Positions 18,821-28,618 of a stretch of 64,000 bases of DNA are shown here, piece after piece; the first letter of the stretch is position 1, and each line of letters begins with the position of its first letter. The DNA is from Phyllobacterium zundukense. Lineage in GTDB: Bacteria > Pseudomonadota > Alphaproteobacteria > Rhizobiales > Rhizobiaceae. Position numbers and translations under genes: made by a program. The stretch spans positions 3,818,501 to 3,882,500 of the forward strand of contig NZ_CP017940.1 of NCBI RefSeq assembly GCF_002764115.1, written 5' to 3'. The notes below the pieces were generated by a model. That model did no database searches. It saw nothing but the letters and a program-made list of their open reading frames with translations, and had not been told where the DNA came from.

Positions 18821-19852
18821 ATGGTTCGCAAAGTGATGAAAGTCCTTGGAGGCGAGACTGTTTTTCCTCCTCCGATCTGGATGATGCGCCAGGCTGGGCG
18901 CTATCTCCCCGAATATAGGGAAGTGAGGAAAAACGCCGGAAGTTTTCTCGATCTCTGCTATTCCCCTGACCTTGCTGTTGAGGTGACCCTGCAGCCCATT
19001 CGCCGTTTTGGCTTTGACGCGGCAATTCTGTTTTCAGATATCCTGGTTGTCCCGCATGCGCTTGGGCGCGATCTTCATTTCGAAGAGGGACGCGGGCCCG
19101 TGATGACCCCGATCGACGTCGATGGAATATTCTGGCTGGAATCCAGTGGTGCTGCGGATCGCCTGGAGCCGGTCTATGAGACGGTGCGGCTCTTGCGGCA
19201 GCAGCTCCCCACGGAGACAACACTGCTTGGCTTCTGCGGGGCTCCTTGGACCGTGGCGACCTATATGATTGCCGGTCATGGAACGCCTGATCAGGCTCCA
19301 GCCCGGCTTTTTGCCTATCGCAACCCCGAAGCCTTCCGGAAACTGCTGGATGAACTTGCGGATGTTTCAGCTGAATATCTGATCCGGCAGATCGATGCTG
19401 GCGCCGATGCCGTGCAGATTTTCGATTCCTGGGCGGGCGTTCTCGACGAAGCCTGCTTCGAGCAGTTTTGCGTAGCACCGGTAGCGCGTATCGTCAGAAA
19501 GGTCCGGGCCGTTCACCCGGGTGTGCCGATTATCGGTTTTCCAAAGGGTGCCGGCGCGCTTTATGTCAATTACCGGGAACGTACCGGAGTGACGGCCCTC
19601 GGACTGGATTGGTCGGTGCCGCTTTCAATGGCATCGTCACTTCAGGGTGGTGGCGCGGTTCAGGGGAATCTTGACCCCTTGCGGGTCGTTGCCGGTGGTC
19701 GCGCCCTTGATGAAGGTGTCGATGCCATTCTGGATTCTCTCGGTCAGGGGCCACTGATATTCAATCTTGGCCATGGAATTACGCCGGATGCGCCGGTATC
19801 GCATGTTGAACAGATGGTTCACCGCGTGCGCCAGGCTACCCGGCGAAAATAA
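18821..19852 (+). CDS. hemE: Uroporphyrinogen decarboxylase
   Basis: A 343-residue HemE that decarboxylates the four acetate side chains of uroporphyrinogen III to form coproporphyrinogen III. The invariant [18 protein letters not shown] signature and [20 protein letters not shown] contain the catalytic Arg and Asp. [14 protein letters not shown] follows. It is the classical gene flanking alphaproteobacterial oriC and is followed by hemJ 23 bases later. Confidence 0.97.
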   Translation: MVRKVMKVLGGETVFPPPIWMMRQAGRYLPEYREVRKNAGSFLDLCYSPDLAVEVTLQPIRRFGFDAAILFSDILVVPHALGRDLHFEEGRGPVMTPIDVDGIFWLESSGAADRLEPVYETVRLLRQQLPTETTLLGFCGAPWTVATYMIAGHGTPDQAPARLFAYRNPEAFRKLLDELADVSAEYLIRQIDAGADAVQIFDSWAGVLDEACFEQFCVAPVARIVRKVRAVHPGVPIIGFPKGAGALYVNYRERTGVTALGLDWSVPLSMASSLQGGGAVQGNLDPLRVVAGGRALDEGVDAILDSLGQGPLIFNLGHGITPDAPVSHVEQMVHRVRQATRRK

Positions 19853-19875
19853 CCATAATCGGCAAGGACGACAGC

Positions 19876-20415
19876 ATGACGACCACAAGACCGGATGAGA
19901 GCAACTCACGGAAAGTTCCGCTCTTGCCGCGATCGATCGGGGCGGTGGTCGCGATCTGCGTCATTGCACTGGTTTTGCTGTACCCCGACAGTGCCTATTT
20001 GTGGGTGAAGGCGATCCACGTTATCGCCGTCATCTCATGGATGGCAGGTATGCTCTATCTGCCACGCTTGTTCGTATATCATTGCGCTGCCGAACGCGGC
20101 TCTGCCCAGTCAGAGACATTCAAGGTCATGGAACAGCGGTTGCTGAAGGCTATCATCGATCCGGCCATGGGGATAACCTGGCTCGCGGGTTTGTGGCTCG
20201 CGTGGCAATCGGCGGCCTATATGGATGGCTGGTTCCATGTGAAATTTCTGGCAGTTCTCATTTTATCGGGCGTGCATGGGTATTTTTCCAAGGCCGTGCG
20301 GCTGTTTGCCGAGGACCGGAACGAGAAACCGGCACGCTTCTGGCGCATGATGAATGAGGTGCCAACGGTTCTCATGATTATCATTGTTCTCATGGTCATC
20401 ATAAAGCCATTTTGA
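19876..20415 (+). CDS. hemJ: Protoporphyrinogen IX oxidase HemJ
   Basis: A 179-residue membrane protein with four to five segments and the HemJ core YLWVKAIHVIAVISWMAGMLYLPRLFVYH, holding the conserved His residues and Trp. HemJ is the alphaproteobacterial enzyme that oxidises protoporphyrinogen IX, replacing HemG/HemY. Neighbouring hemE supports this. The tail NEKPARFWRMMNEVPTVLMIIIVLMVIIKPF is typical. Confidence 0.94.
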   Translation: MTTTRPDESNSRKVPLLPRSIGAVVAICVIALVLLYPDSAYLWVKAIHVIAVISWMAGMLYLPRLFVYHCAAERGSAQSETFKVMEQRLLKAIIDPAMGITWLAGLWLAWQSAAYMDGWFHVKFLAVLILSGVHGYFSKAVRLFAEDRNEKPARFWRMMNEVPTVLMIIIVLMVIIKPF

Positions 20416-20612
20416 TCAATCACAAAAACTGCGGTCAGATATCAATACCACTCATGAAACCTCTTGCCCTTGCCGCCATGATTGGCTAGATAAGGGCCTC
20501 CTCTCTGGAAATACCGCCACAGCAAGCCTCAGCCATTTTCAGTGGCACTGCATTCAGGCATCGTCATTTCCCTTCCCCATTTCAAACCAATAGAATTAAG
20601 AGTTCCGCACAC

Positions 20613-21878
20613 ATGCAGGAAATGAAATTACAAGAACTCAAGAACAAGACTGCGGTCGATCTTCTCGCTTTTGCCGAATCGCTTGAGGTCGAAAACGCCA
20701 GCGTCATGCGCAAACAGGAATTGATGTTTGCCATTCTGAAGAAACTGGCTTCGCAAGAAGTCGAAATCATCGGCGAAGGTGTTGTCGAGATCCTGCAGGA
20801 TGGCTTCGGCTTCATGCGTTCCGCCAATGCCAATTATCTCCCCGGCCCTGATGACATCTACATCTCGCCATCGCAGATCCGGCGTTTTTCGCTGAAGACA
20901 GGCGATACGGTCGAGGGCCCGATCCGTGGACCGAAAGAAGGTGAGCGTTATTTCGCCCTTCTGAAAGTCAACACGATCAATTTCGAAGATCCGGAAAAAA
21001 TCCGCCACAAGATCCACTTCGACAATCTGACGCCGCTCTACCCGAATGAGCGCTTCAAGATGGAACTGGAAAATCCGACGACCAAGGATCTTTCCGCTCG
21101 CGTGATCGATCTGGTGGCGCCGCTCGGCAAAGGCCAGCGCGGGCTGATCGTTGCACCGCCGCGAACCGGTAAGACCGTCCTGTTACAGAATATCGCGCAT
21201 TCGATCACTGCCAACCATCCGGAATGCTATCTCATCGTTCTCCTGATCGATGAACGGCCGGAAGAAGTGACCGACATGCAGCGCTCCGTGAAGGGCGAAG
21301 TCGTGTCTTCGACCTTCGACGAACCGGCCTCCCGTCACGTTCAGGTGGCGGAAATGGTCATCGAGAAGGCTAAGCGCCTCGTTGAACATGGCCGCGATGT
21401 GGTTATCCTGCTCGATTCCATCACCCGTCTTGGCCGCGCATACAACACCGTCGTGCCATCATCCGGCAAGGTACTGACTGGTGGTGTTGATGCCAATGCC
21501 CTGCAGCGCCCGAAGCGCTTCTTCGGTGCCGCTCGTAACATCGAGGAAGGCGGCTCGCTGACCATCATCGCGACAGCCCTGATCGATACCGGCAGCCGCA
21601 TGGACGAAGTCATCTTCGAAGAATTCAAGGGAACCGGTAACTCGGAAATTGTGCTCGACCGGAAGGTCGCCGACAAGCGTATCTTCCCGGCAATGGATAT
21701 CCTCAAATCCGGTACGCGTAAGGAAGACCTCCTCGTGCCGCGTCAGGATCTGCAGAAGATCTTTGTTCTTCGCCGTATTCTCGCGCCGATGGGTACGACC
21801 GACGCGATCGAGTTCCTCATCGACAAGCTGAAGCAGACCAAGACCAACGGCGAGTTCTTCGACTCGATGAATACATAA
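20613..21878 (+). CDS. rho: Transcription termination factor Rho
   Basis: A 421-residue hexameric RNA helicase. The N-terminal Rho_N/cold-shock RNA-binding part is at about residues 1-125 ([35 protein letters not shown]). Walker A is [15 protein letters not shown] near residue 180, Walker B is [16 protein letters not shown], and the Q-loop/R-loop [30 protein letters not shown] follows. It is convergent with the DUF255 gene, separated by only 2 bases; its own terminator lies inside that gene. Confidence 0.97.
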   Translation: MQEMKLQELKNKTAVDLLAFAESLEVENASVMRKQELMFAILKKLASQEVEIIGEGVVEILQDGFGFMRSANANYLPGPDDIYISPSQIRRFSLKTGDTVEGPIRGPKEGERYFALLKVNTINFEDPEKIRHKIHFDNLTPLYPNERFKMELENPTTKDLSARVIDLVAPLGKGQRGLIVAPPRTGKTVLLQNIAHSITANHPECYLIVLLIDERPEEVTDMQRSVKGEVVSSTFDEPASRHVQVAEMVIEKAKRLVEHGRDVVILLDSITRLGRAYNTVVPSSGKVLTGGVDANALQRPKRFFGAARNIEEGGSLTIIATALIDTGSRMDEVIFEEFKGTGNSEIVLDRKVADKRIFPAMDILKSGTRKEDLLVPRQDLQKIFVLRRILAPMGTTDAIEFLIDKLKQTKTNGEFFDSMNT

Positions 21879-21880
21879 CC

Positions 21881-23887
21881 CTACGAAGTTGGGCGAAAAA
21901 GCGCTTCAAGTGCTTCTTCTGTCGCCACTGGTGCAAGACATACAAGCCCGCGGCACAAATAGGCCGCGGGTTTTTTTATCGTTGTCTCTCCGCCGCCGGG
22001 CAGGAGTTCAATCTTCTTGTCCTTGTTGAAGGGGATCCAGATGTCCACGCGCCGCGGATCCGGATGGCGGTCAGCCACCTGCATCAACGGGTGGTTCTTG
22101 TCTGGCGCAACCAGCACGAGCTTCATCGGCTCGAGCAGGAGACTGGCGCTGTTGAGAACACCAGCCTGGCCATAGCGCTGCTGCAGCACCCGGCCGAGCG
22201 CATTCTCGGCAATTCGTTCCGCATGCTGCCGCAATGTCTCGTCACTCGTGACCACCGCCAGACGGGCGATGGCTTCCATGATCTGTCCGGTGGCGCTTGG
22301 GATGGCCTCATCCTGATCGCCACGCACACGGATGATGACATCCGCGCTGTCCGATGCGCTGAGGGCATAGTTGCCGTCGTCAGTCCTGTGCCATTTGTCC
22401 AGCATGGTGAGCCAATGGCGCGCGTCGTCAATATATGTCCCGTCCTGCGTCGCCTGATAAAGCGAAAGAGCCGCGTTGATCATCGCCGCGTAGTCGGAGG
22501 ATAGCCCAGGAAACAGGCGCGAATCGCCCAATACTGAATGCGGGAGCCGGCCATCGATCATCGATTCGGATATGGAACGATATGCGGTAAGGCTGAGATC
22601 CAGCCAATCCTTGCGCTCGAATGCACGGCCGGCCTCGGCGAGTGCGCGGATCATCAGGCCATTCCAGTCCGTCAATGCCTTGTCGTCGCGGCCAGGGCGA
22701 ATGCGGTTTTCGCGGAGAGCAAAGAGCGCCTGGCGCGCCTGTTTCAATTGTTCCTCGCTTTCGACGTCAAGCACGTCGAGTGAGTGCAAGCGATTGAGGA
22801 TCGTCTTGCCTTCCCAATTGCCCTGCTCGCTCACATCATAAACCCGGCGGAACGTATCGAACTCCGGACTGCCCGGAACTTCGCCTGTGGTCCAGACATA
22901 GAATCGACCTTCCTCGCCTTCGCTGTCGGCATCGAGGCTCGAGGCAAAGCGCCCGTCCACCAGCATTTCCCGCTGCAGCCAGGCAATGGTTTCTTCGATT
23001 CGGTTACGGAACAATTCCTCGCCGGTTTCCGCATAAGCATATGTCGCGTGGCGAATGAATTGCGCATTGTCGTAGAGCATCTTTTCGAAATGCGGCACCA
23101 GCCATTCATCGTCAACGGAGTAACGGGAAAGCCCGCCACCAAGATGGTCGTAAATTCCGCCCTGCAGCATGGTCCTGAGACTAAGCAGAAACGCATCCCT
23201 ATGGTTCTTTTCGCCGTTGCGCAGCCAGGACAGCCATAGCGCATCCATAAACGGTGCATTCGGAAACTTGGGCGCACCAGAGAGGCCGCCTTTGGTACGA
23301 TCCACCATTCCATGGATATTTTCGGAGAACTGATCGAACAGGCGCTGATCAAGCGGCGAGGCCTCTGCCTTGGCGTCAAGCCGAGCGCTCACGTGTGTTG
23401 TCAATGCCTCGACATTCTGCGCGACACGCGAACGGTCTTCGTTCCAAGCCCTGTTGATCGATTGCAGCACATCGAGAAAACCCGGCCTGCCATAGCGCGA
23501 GTGCTTGGGGAAATAGGTTCCACCCCAGAACGGTTTGGCTTCCGGCGTCAGGAACATTGTGAGCGGCCATCCGCCCTGCTCGCCCATTGCTGCCAAGGCT
23601 GCCATGTAGATCTGATCGATGTCCGGCCGCTCTTCGCGGTCCACCTTGATATTGACATAGAGCGCATTCAAGAGGGCCGCGACTTCCGCATCCTCGAAAC
23701 ATTCATGCGCCATGACATGGCACCAGTGACAGGCGGCATAGCCAACCGAAAGAAGTATAGGCTTGTCTGTTGCACGCGCCTCCTCAAGCGCCGCCTTGCC
23801 CCACGGCCGCCAATGAACCGGGTTGTCCGCATGCTGGCGCAGATAGGGACTGGATTCATGACCGAGGAGATTGGCTTGCTGAAACAT
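21881..23887 (-). CDS. Thioredoxin-domain DUF255 protein (YyaL / SPATA20-like)
   Basis: A 668-residue protein with a DUF255 thioredoxin-fold N-terminus and an (alpha/alpha)6 glycosidase-like barrel. MFQQANLLGHESSPYLRQHADNPVHWRPW is the family start and the redox CHWCHVM motif is at about residue 55. Activity is unknown. The C-terminus KKPAAYLCRGLVCL contains a conserved C-x4-C. Its 3' end overlaps the rho terminator. mnmE reads away on the other side. Confidence 0.9.
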   Translation of the reverse strand: MFQQANLLGHESSPYLRQHADNPVHWRPWGKAALEEARATDKPILLSVGYAACHWCHVMAHECFEDAEVAALLNALYVNIKVDREERPDIDQIYMAALAAMGEQGGWPLTMFLTPEAKPFWGGTYFPKHSRYGRPGFLDVLQSINRAWNEDRSRVAQNVEALTTHVSARLDAKAEASPLDQRLFDQFSENIHGMVDRTKGGLSGAPKFPNAPFMDALWLSWLRNGEKNHRDAFLLSLRTMLQGGIYDHLGGGLSRYSVDDEWLVPHFEKMLYDNAQFIRHATYAYAETGEELFRNRIEETIAWLQREMLVDGRFASSLDADSEGEEGRFYVWTTGEVPGSPEFDTFRRVYDVSEQGNWEGKTILNRLHSLDVLDVESEEQLKQARQALFALRENRIRPGRDDKALTDWNGLMIRALAEAGRAFERKDWLDLSLTAYRSISESMIDGRLPHSVLGDSRLFPGLSSDYAAMINAALSLYQATQDGTYIDDARHWLTMLDKWHRTDDGNYALSASDSADVIIRVRGDQDEAIPSATGQIMEAIARLAVVTSDETLRQHAERIAENALGRVLQQRYGQAGVLNSASLLLEPMKLVLVAPDKNHPLMQVADRHPDPRRVDIWIPFNKDKKIELLPGGGETTIKKPAAYLCRGLVCLAPVATEEALEALFRPTS
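21947..21977 (+). terminator. rho transcription terminator embedded in the convergent gene
   Basis: CCCGCGGC (21947-21954) pairs perfectly with GCCGCGGG (21963-21970), loop of 8, followed by seven T. On the opposite strand this DNA encodes KKPAAYLCRG near the C-terminus of the DUF255 protein, so the stop signal is superimposed on coding sequence. Confidence 0.85.
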
Positions 23888-23961
23888 CGGAACTTCTCAT
23901 GCCCTTTTCGTATGAAGCGCAGCAGTCTACAAGGTTCCAATGTAAGCTTGGACAGAATGAA

Positions 23962-25296
23962 ATGAAACAGACCCATGTTTTTGGCGAGACGATTTTCGCC
24001 CTCTCCAGCGGCAGATTGCCCTCCGGCGTCGCGGTTGTCCGCATTTCCGGACCACAGACTCGATTCGTTATCGAAACGATTTGCGGTAACCTTCCTGAAG
24101 CGCGCTACGCTGCCCTGCGAACGTTCAAGGATACCCAGGCCAGTGCAATCGACCGCGGACTTGTGCTCTTTTTCCCCGCTCCACATAGTTTCACCGGCGA
24201 AGATTGTGGTGAATTTCATCTTCATGGAGGCAAGGCAGTCGTCGATGCGATGCTATCGGCGCTGTACGCGTTTGAGGATTGCCGGATGGCGGAGGCTGGT
24301 GAATTCACCCGCCGGGCCTTTGCCAATGGAAAGTTCGACCTGACCGTTGCCGAGGGACTGGCCGATCTCATCGCCGCGGAAACCGACAGCCAAAGAAGGC
24401 TCGCGCTGCAGATTTCGTCGGGAGCCCAGGCCCAGTTATACGCATCCTGGCGAACCGAACTGATCCGAGCGCGGGCATTGATCGAAGCGGAGCTTGATTT
24501 CGCCGATGAAGCTGACGTTCCCGGTTCGGTATCCGATCAGGTATGGCACTCCATGCGGGACTTGGCAGAGCGTATCCGGAAACACGTTGCTGATGGAAAG
24601 CGCGGCGTCATTATCCGCGATGGCTTCCGTGTGGTTATTGTTGGTGCTCCCAATGCCGGAAAGTCCAGCCTGCTGAATGCGCTGGCCGGCAGCGATGTTG
24701 CAATCGTATCGGACGAGCCCGGTACGACGCGCGATCTGATCGAGATCAAACTTGATCTTGCTGGCCTTCCCGTCCTCGTCACGGATACCGCCGGGTTACG
24801 CGAAACCGAAGGCAAGGTCGAAAAGATCGGCATCGGCCGCGCGCTTGAACGAGCATCCTCGGCCGATCTGGTCTTGGCGCTCATCGACTTGTCTGACCCG
24901 ATCGCGCCAGCTCTCAACGATATAGAGACTGGTGCAATGCTCAAGGTTGGTACGAAGTCGGATCTGGCTCCTGCTCCAGCTGCAGCAGATTATGATCTGA
25001 CGATTTCGACGCGAAGCGGGACAGGACTTGCGGATCTCCTGAAAGTTCTTGCCTATCGGGCAGAGTTGGCCGCGGGCAATCTCTCGGACCCATTACCGAC
25101 CCGGCGCCGGCACCTGGAACTGCTCGTTGAGACAAGCAACGAAGTGGACACTGCAATCCAAGAAGTCAGGGCACCGCTGGAAGTACGCGCAGAATTCCTC
25201 CGCCGTGCATCACATTCGCTGGGGCGCATTACTGGTGACGTCGATGTCGAGGATATTCTGGATGTGGTGTTCTCGCAGTTTTGCATTGGCAAATGA
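23962..25296 (+). CDS. mnmE: tRNA uridine-5-carboxymethylaminomethyl modification GTPase MnmE
   Basis: A 444-residue MnmE (TrmE) that works with MnmG to modify the wobble uridine of certain tRNAs. The N-terminal folate-binding domain begins MKQTHVFGETIFALSSGRLPSG, the G domain has GAPNAGKSS near residue 229, DEPGTTRD, DTAGLRETE and GTKSD, and the C-terminal CIGK motif with catalytic Cys is the last four residues. ATG 23962 is chosen; a longer open frame upstream lies over the DUF255 promoter. A parS-like sequence overlaps its stop codon. Confidence 0.96.
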   Translation: MKQTHVFGETIFALSSGRLPSGVAVVRISGPQTRFVIETICGNLPEARYAALRTFKDTQASAIDRGLVLFFPAPHSFTGEDCGEFHLHGGKAVVDAMLSALYAFEDCRMAEAGEFTRRAFANGKFDLTVAEGLADLIAAETDSQRRLALQISSGAQAQLYASWRTELIRARALIEAELDFADEADVPGSVSDQVWHSMRDLAERIRKHVADGKRGVIIRDGFRVVIVGAPNAGKSSLLNALAGSDVAIVSDEPGTTRDLIEIKLDLAGLPVLVTDTAGLRETEGKVEKIGIGRALERASSADLVLALIDLSDPIAPALNDIETGAMLKVGTKSDLAPAPAAADYDLTISTRSGTGLADLLKVLAYRAELAAGNLSDPLPTRRRHLELLVETSNEVDTAIQEVRAPLEVRAEFLRRASHSLGRITGDVDVEDILDVVFSQFCIGK

Positions 25297-25309
25297 TTCA
25301 CGTGAAACA
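25294..25309. other. parS-like centromere site at the mnmE stop codon
   Basis: TGATTCACGTGAAACA matches parS at 15 of 16 positions. The mnmE stop TGA is its first three bases. Confidence 0.75.
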
Positions 25310-25388
25310 CTAGGATTTCATGGATAAGCTTTTTGCGCGGTTAGTTTACCTCACTTACGATTTGTCACGCGCTTTCTGCTCCTGAAAA

Positions 25389-25511
25389 TTCACCCCCACC
25401 CGCAGCTCCGCTGCGACCTCCTCCATCGAAGGGGGAGGTGGGGATGCCATTATACCGGCTTCACCCTCCCCTCGATGGGGAGGGTCGGACCGCAGGTCCG
25501 GGGTGGGTGAA
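25389..25511. repeat. Palindromic intergenic repeat element
   Basis: Two imperfect inverted halves of about 55 bases face each other. The left half contains a hairpin around CCTCC...GGGGGAGG and the right half CCCTCCCC-ATCGA-GGGGAGGG, with outer arms TTCACCCCCACCCG and GGGGTGGGTGAA. This is the form of small dispersed palindromic elements (RIME-like) of rhizobial genomes. I see only one copy in the window. Confidence 0.6.
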
Positions 25512-25562
25512 ACAGCGGTTCCTGGCTTGCACGCAAAATAATCCCGCCAACTTATCCAACAC

Positions 25563-25884
25563 CCGCGAACCTCGTTTATTCTATCCCGGTCCTTTCCACG
25601 GGGAACTGCTTCCGGAGCCGTTCGAAGTGGGGAGAGGATCGGCGCCTCCGATGGCGGGTAACGGACCCGCTGTCCGGGGAAGTTGCGTCCAAGGGTTCCC
25701 CTGCCGGTACTAGGACCGGTGCGTGCTGGACGAGCACTGTGAGGGGCGGTGGGTCAGGTAAGGGCTACGAGCCCGGCCGCTGCCGTCGCGACGCGGAACG
25801 GATGCGATAGAAAAACGCCGGACGGGCGGTCTTCGGATCGCATATCACTACCAAAAGACGCGCTTCGACGACCGCCCGTCTTTC
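25563..25884 (+). ncRNA. Candidate structured RNA upstream of mnmG
   Basis: A GC-rich non-coding segment packed with perfect hairpins: GCGGGT/ACCCGC (25654-25670), GGGGAA/TTCCCC (25676-25701), CCGGT/ACCGG (25704-25719), GTGCT/AGCAC (25723-25737), GGGCT/AGCCC (25762-25774) and a closing GACGGGCGGTC/GACCGCCCGTC (25821-25880) followed by TTTC. The loop sequence CGTCC (25686-25690) is the exact complement of loop GGACG (25728-25732), a possible kissing contact. TTGCAC-N17-ACTTAT at 25527-25555 could start it. I do not recognise the family; it does not show RNase P, tmRNA, SRP or 6S signatures. Confidence 0.4.
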
Positions 25885-25959
25885 CCACCAACTCAATGGC
25901 CAGACTCGAGATGAGGGCGTGGCAAGGGAGGAGTTCGCAGCGTCAAAGGAGCGCTGGAA

Positions 25960-25975
25960 TGTTTCACGTGAAACA
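25960..25975. other. parS: parS centromere site, perfect consensus
   Basis: TGTTTCACGTGAAACA, an exact 16-bp parS palindrome, in the gap before mnmG and about 2.7 kb from parA. Confidence 0.93.
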
Positions 25976-26055
25976 CTGTTTATTGACTCACACTTGACTC
26001 ACGGCTCGGTTTTGCCCATCAAGACGCAGATTCGAATCTCTGAAAGTTCTGGCAC

Positions 26056-27924
26056 GTGCAAGACGTTTTTGATGTCATCATTATTGGTGGTGGTCATGCC
26101 GGCTGTGAAGCAGCAGCGGCTTCCGCGCGCTTTGGTGCCAGGACGGCGCTCGTCTCCCATCGCGCCGATACGATCGGCGTAATGTCATGTAATCCGGCCA
26201 TTGGCGGGCTTGGCAAGGGCCATCTTGTTCGTGAGATTGACGCGCTTGATGGCCTCATGGGGCGCGTCGCCGACGCAGCGGGCATCCAGTTTCGCCTCCT
26301 TAACCGTCGCAAGGGTCCTGCCGTTCGGGGACCGCGCACCCAGGCCGACCGGAAACTCTATCGCCTGGCCATGCAACAGGCTATAGCCGAGCAGGCAAAC
26401 CTGATCGTGATCGAAGGCGGGGCGAATGATCTCGTCATTGAGAACGGTACGGTTTCCGGCGTCCAGCTGATGGATGGCCGCGTACTGCCTTGCGCGTCTG
26501 TGGTGCTGACGACAGGCACCTTCCTTCGTGGCCTGATCCATATTGGCGAGAAGAAGATTCCAGCGGGGCGAATGGGTGAGGCCCCTGCCCTTGGCCTATC
26601 CGACACACTGGCTAGCCACGAATTTGCGCTTGGCCGCTTGAAGACAGGAACACCGCCGCGGCTCGATGGCCGCACGATTGATTGGCAGAGCCTGGATGTG
26701 CAATCAGCGGATGAGGATCCGCTGCCATTCTCCTTGATGACGGACAGGATCCAGAATCCGCAAATCGACTGCGGGATCACACGGACAACGCCGAAGACTC
26801 ACGCGATCATCCGCGCCAACCTGCATCGATCCGCGATGTACTCCGGCTCGATCGAAGGCATCGGTCCACGCTACTGTCCTTCTGTCGAAGACAAGATCGT
26901 CAAATTCGGTGACCGCGATGGCCATCAGATATTCCTGGAGCCGGAAGGCCTTGATGATCATACGGTTTACCCGAATGGCATCTCGACCTCGCTGCCGGAA
27001 GACGTACAGCTTGACCTGTTGAAGACAATCCCCGGCCTTGAGCGCGCGGTCATGCAGCAGCCAGGCTATGCCATCGAATATGACTTTATCGATCCGCGCG
27101 AACTCGACCGTAGCCTGCAGACACGCCGTATCGGCGGTTTGTTCCTGGCAGGGCAGATCAACGGAACCACCGGTTACGAAGAGGCTGCAGCGCAGGGCTT
27201 GCTTGCCGGTCTGAACGCTGCACGGCTTGCCGGCGGTGTGGAGCCGGTGATCATTCAGCGGACCGAAGCCTATATCGGCGTCATGGTCGATGACCTTACC
27301 TCGCGCGGCGTGAGCGAGCCATACCGTATGTTCACTTCGCGCGCAGAGTTCCGCCTCTCATTACGCGCCGATAATGCAGATGAGCGGTTGACCCCGATGG
27401 CGGAGCGTCTGGGCATTCTCGGTGCTGCGCGGAAGGAGCGCTTTGACGCCCGGACGTGCAATCTGGATGCTGCTCGCGCCTTGGCGAAAAAACTGACCAT
27501 CACCCCAAACGCAGCAGCGCAGTTCGATCTTCATCTCAACCAGGATGGTATCCGGCGCTCGGCCTATGATCTATTGGCATTTCCCGATATCGATCTCGGA
27601 CGGATCAAGCGAATTTGGCCGGCGCTTCGTGAGATCGATAGTCGCATTGCCGATGCGTTGGAGATCGAAGCGCAGTATGCGGTTTATCTTGAGCGGCAAA
27701 AGGCTGATGTGGCAGCTATGGAGCGCGAAGAATCACTGTTGATTCCGCAGTCCATCGACTTTTCTGCTACATCGGGGCTCTCGAATGAGCTGAAGCAGAA
27801 GCTTAAACAACGGCAGCCGCGTTCCATTGCTGAAGCCCAACGCATTGACGGCATGACACCAGCGGCACTGGCGTTGATTATCACGCAGATACGCCGCACG
27901 CCGCCCCCGCGAGACGTTGCGTGA
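26056..27924 (+). CDS. mnmG: tRNA uridine-5-carboxymethylaminomethyl modification enzyme MnmG
   Basis: A 622-residue FAD-dependent partner of MnmE. The dinucleotide fold is [16 protein letters not shown], with [23 protein letters not shown] and [25 protein letters not shown] as family signatures. The start is GTG at 26056; no ATG lies closer to the conserved N-terminus. It overlaps rsmG by 4 bases (GTGA), so translation is coupled. The upstream 759-bp gap is unusually long and carries parS, a repeat and a putative RNA. Confidence 0.96.
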   Translation: MQDVFDVIIIGGGHAGCEAAAASARFGARTALVSHRADTIGVMSCNPAIGGLGKGHLVREIDALDGLMGRVADAAGIQFRLLNRRKGPAVRGPRTQADRKLYRLAMQQAIAEQANLIVIEGGANDLVIENGTVSGVQLMDGRVLPCASVVLTTGTFLRGLIHIGEKKIPAGRMGEAPALGLSDTLASHEFALGRLKTGTPPRLDGRTIDWQSLDVQSADEDPLPFSLMTDRIQNPQIDCGITRTTPKTHAIIRANLHRSAMYSGSIEGIGPRYCPSVEDKIVKFGDRDGHQIFLEPEGLDDHTVYPNGISTSLPEDVQLDLLKTIPGLERAVMQQPGYAIEYDFIDPRELDRSLQTRRIGGLFLAGQINGTTGYEEAAAQGLLAGLNAARLAGGVEPVIIQRTEAYIGVMVDDLTSRGVSEPYRMFTSRAEFRLSLRADNADERLTPMAERLGILGAARKERFDARTCNLDAARALAKKLTITPNAAAQFDLHLNQDGIRRSAYDLLAFPDIDLGRIKRIWPALREIDSRIADALEIEAQYAVYLERQKADVAAMEREESLLIPQSIDFSATSGLSNELKQKLKQRQPRSIAEAQRIDGMTPAALALIITQIRRTPPPRDVA

Positions 27925-28565
27925 GCAATTGGCGCGAAAAGCGGTTGCAAGAAGTATTATCCAATGTTTCACGTGAAACAGTGGATAACTTGCTCGGCTT
28001 TGAGGAACTCTTTCGTAAATGGTCAAAAGCCATAAATTTGGCATCACCCTCGACGCTGGATGAGCTTTGGGAGCGGCATATCGTCGACAGTGCGCAGCTT
28101 TTCGACATGGCACCGGCCGCCACCCGATGGCTTGATCTTGGCTCTGGCGGCGGCTTTCCGGGTGTTGTGCTGGCAATCCTGTTGAAAAAACGCCCGGGTG
28201 GCAGAATCGATCTGGTAGAGAGCAACGGCAAGAAAGCCGCGTTCTTACGAACAGCCATTGGTCAATTTTCCGCCCCTGGAACGGTCCATGCCGCAAGAAT
28301 CGATGCCGTATCGTCCAAAATACCGACGCCGGAGGTCATCACGGCTCGTGCCCTCGCTTCATTAAGCGATCTTTTTGTGCTTGCCGAGCCCTGGTTGACC
28401 ACTGGCGCAACCGCCCTGTTTCAAAAAGGACGGGATTACCGCCGCGAAATCGAGGAAAGCCGTGACGCTTGGGTCTTTGATCTGGTAGAACGAGCAAGTG
28501 TGGTCGACAAAGATTCTGTCGTGTTGCAAATCAGCAATTTGCGGCACGCGGACCGGAACCGATAG
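27921..28565 (+). CDS. rsmG: 16S rRNA (guanine-527-N7)-methyltransferase RsmG
   Basis: A 214-residue SAM methyltransferase (GidB). The SAM loop is [11 protein letters not shown] at about residues 70-80, and [14 protein letters not shown] and [13 protein letters not shown] precede it. The GTG start overlaps the mnmG stop. A perfect parS site is within codons 15-20, so the DNA carries both a coding and a centromere function. Confidence 0.95.
   Translation: MSNWREKRLQEVLSNVSRETVDNLLGFEELFRKWSKAINLASPSTLDELWERHIVDSAQLFDMAPAATRWLDLGSGGGFPGVVLAILLKKRPGGRIDLVESNGKKAAFLRTAIGQFSAPGTVHAARIDAVSSKIPTPEVITARALASLSDLFVLAEPWLTTGATALFQKGRDYRREIEESRDAWVFDLVERASVVDKDSVVLQISNLRHADRNR
27965..27980. other. parS: parS centromere site inside rsmG
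   Basis: TGTTTCACGTGAAACA, an exact parS palindrome, within the coding sequence of rsmG and 640 bp before parA. Confidence 0.92.
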
Positions 28566-28618
28566 ACAACTAGCATCCATCTGACCGCCGAGAACGGTGT
28601 TTTGCTTGAGGAACAGTG

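Noticed and set aside
23770..23961. Upstream extension of mnmE to 23770
   Set aside because: The extra 64 codons overlap the 5' end of the divergent DUF255 gene and are Pro/Cys-rich, unlike any MnmE.
25438..25997. Two open frames of 91 and 82 codons in the mnmE-mnmG gap (25438-25713, 25749-25997)
   Set aside because: They lie on the palindromic repeat and the hairpin-rich segment, have no ribosome site or recognisable domain, and read as low-complexity Pro/Arg/Gly; the DNA is better explained as repeat and RNA.
26026..26044. ATTCGAAT-containing stretch resembling a tRNA T-arm
   Set aside because: No acceptor, D or anticodon arms can be drawn around it; a chance match.
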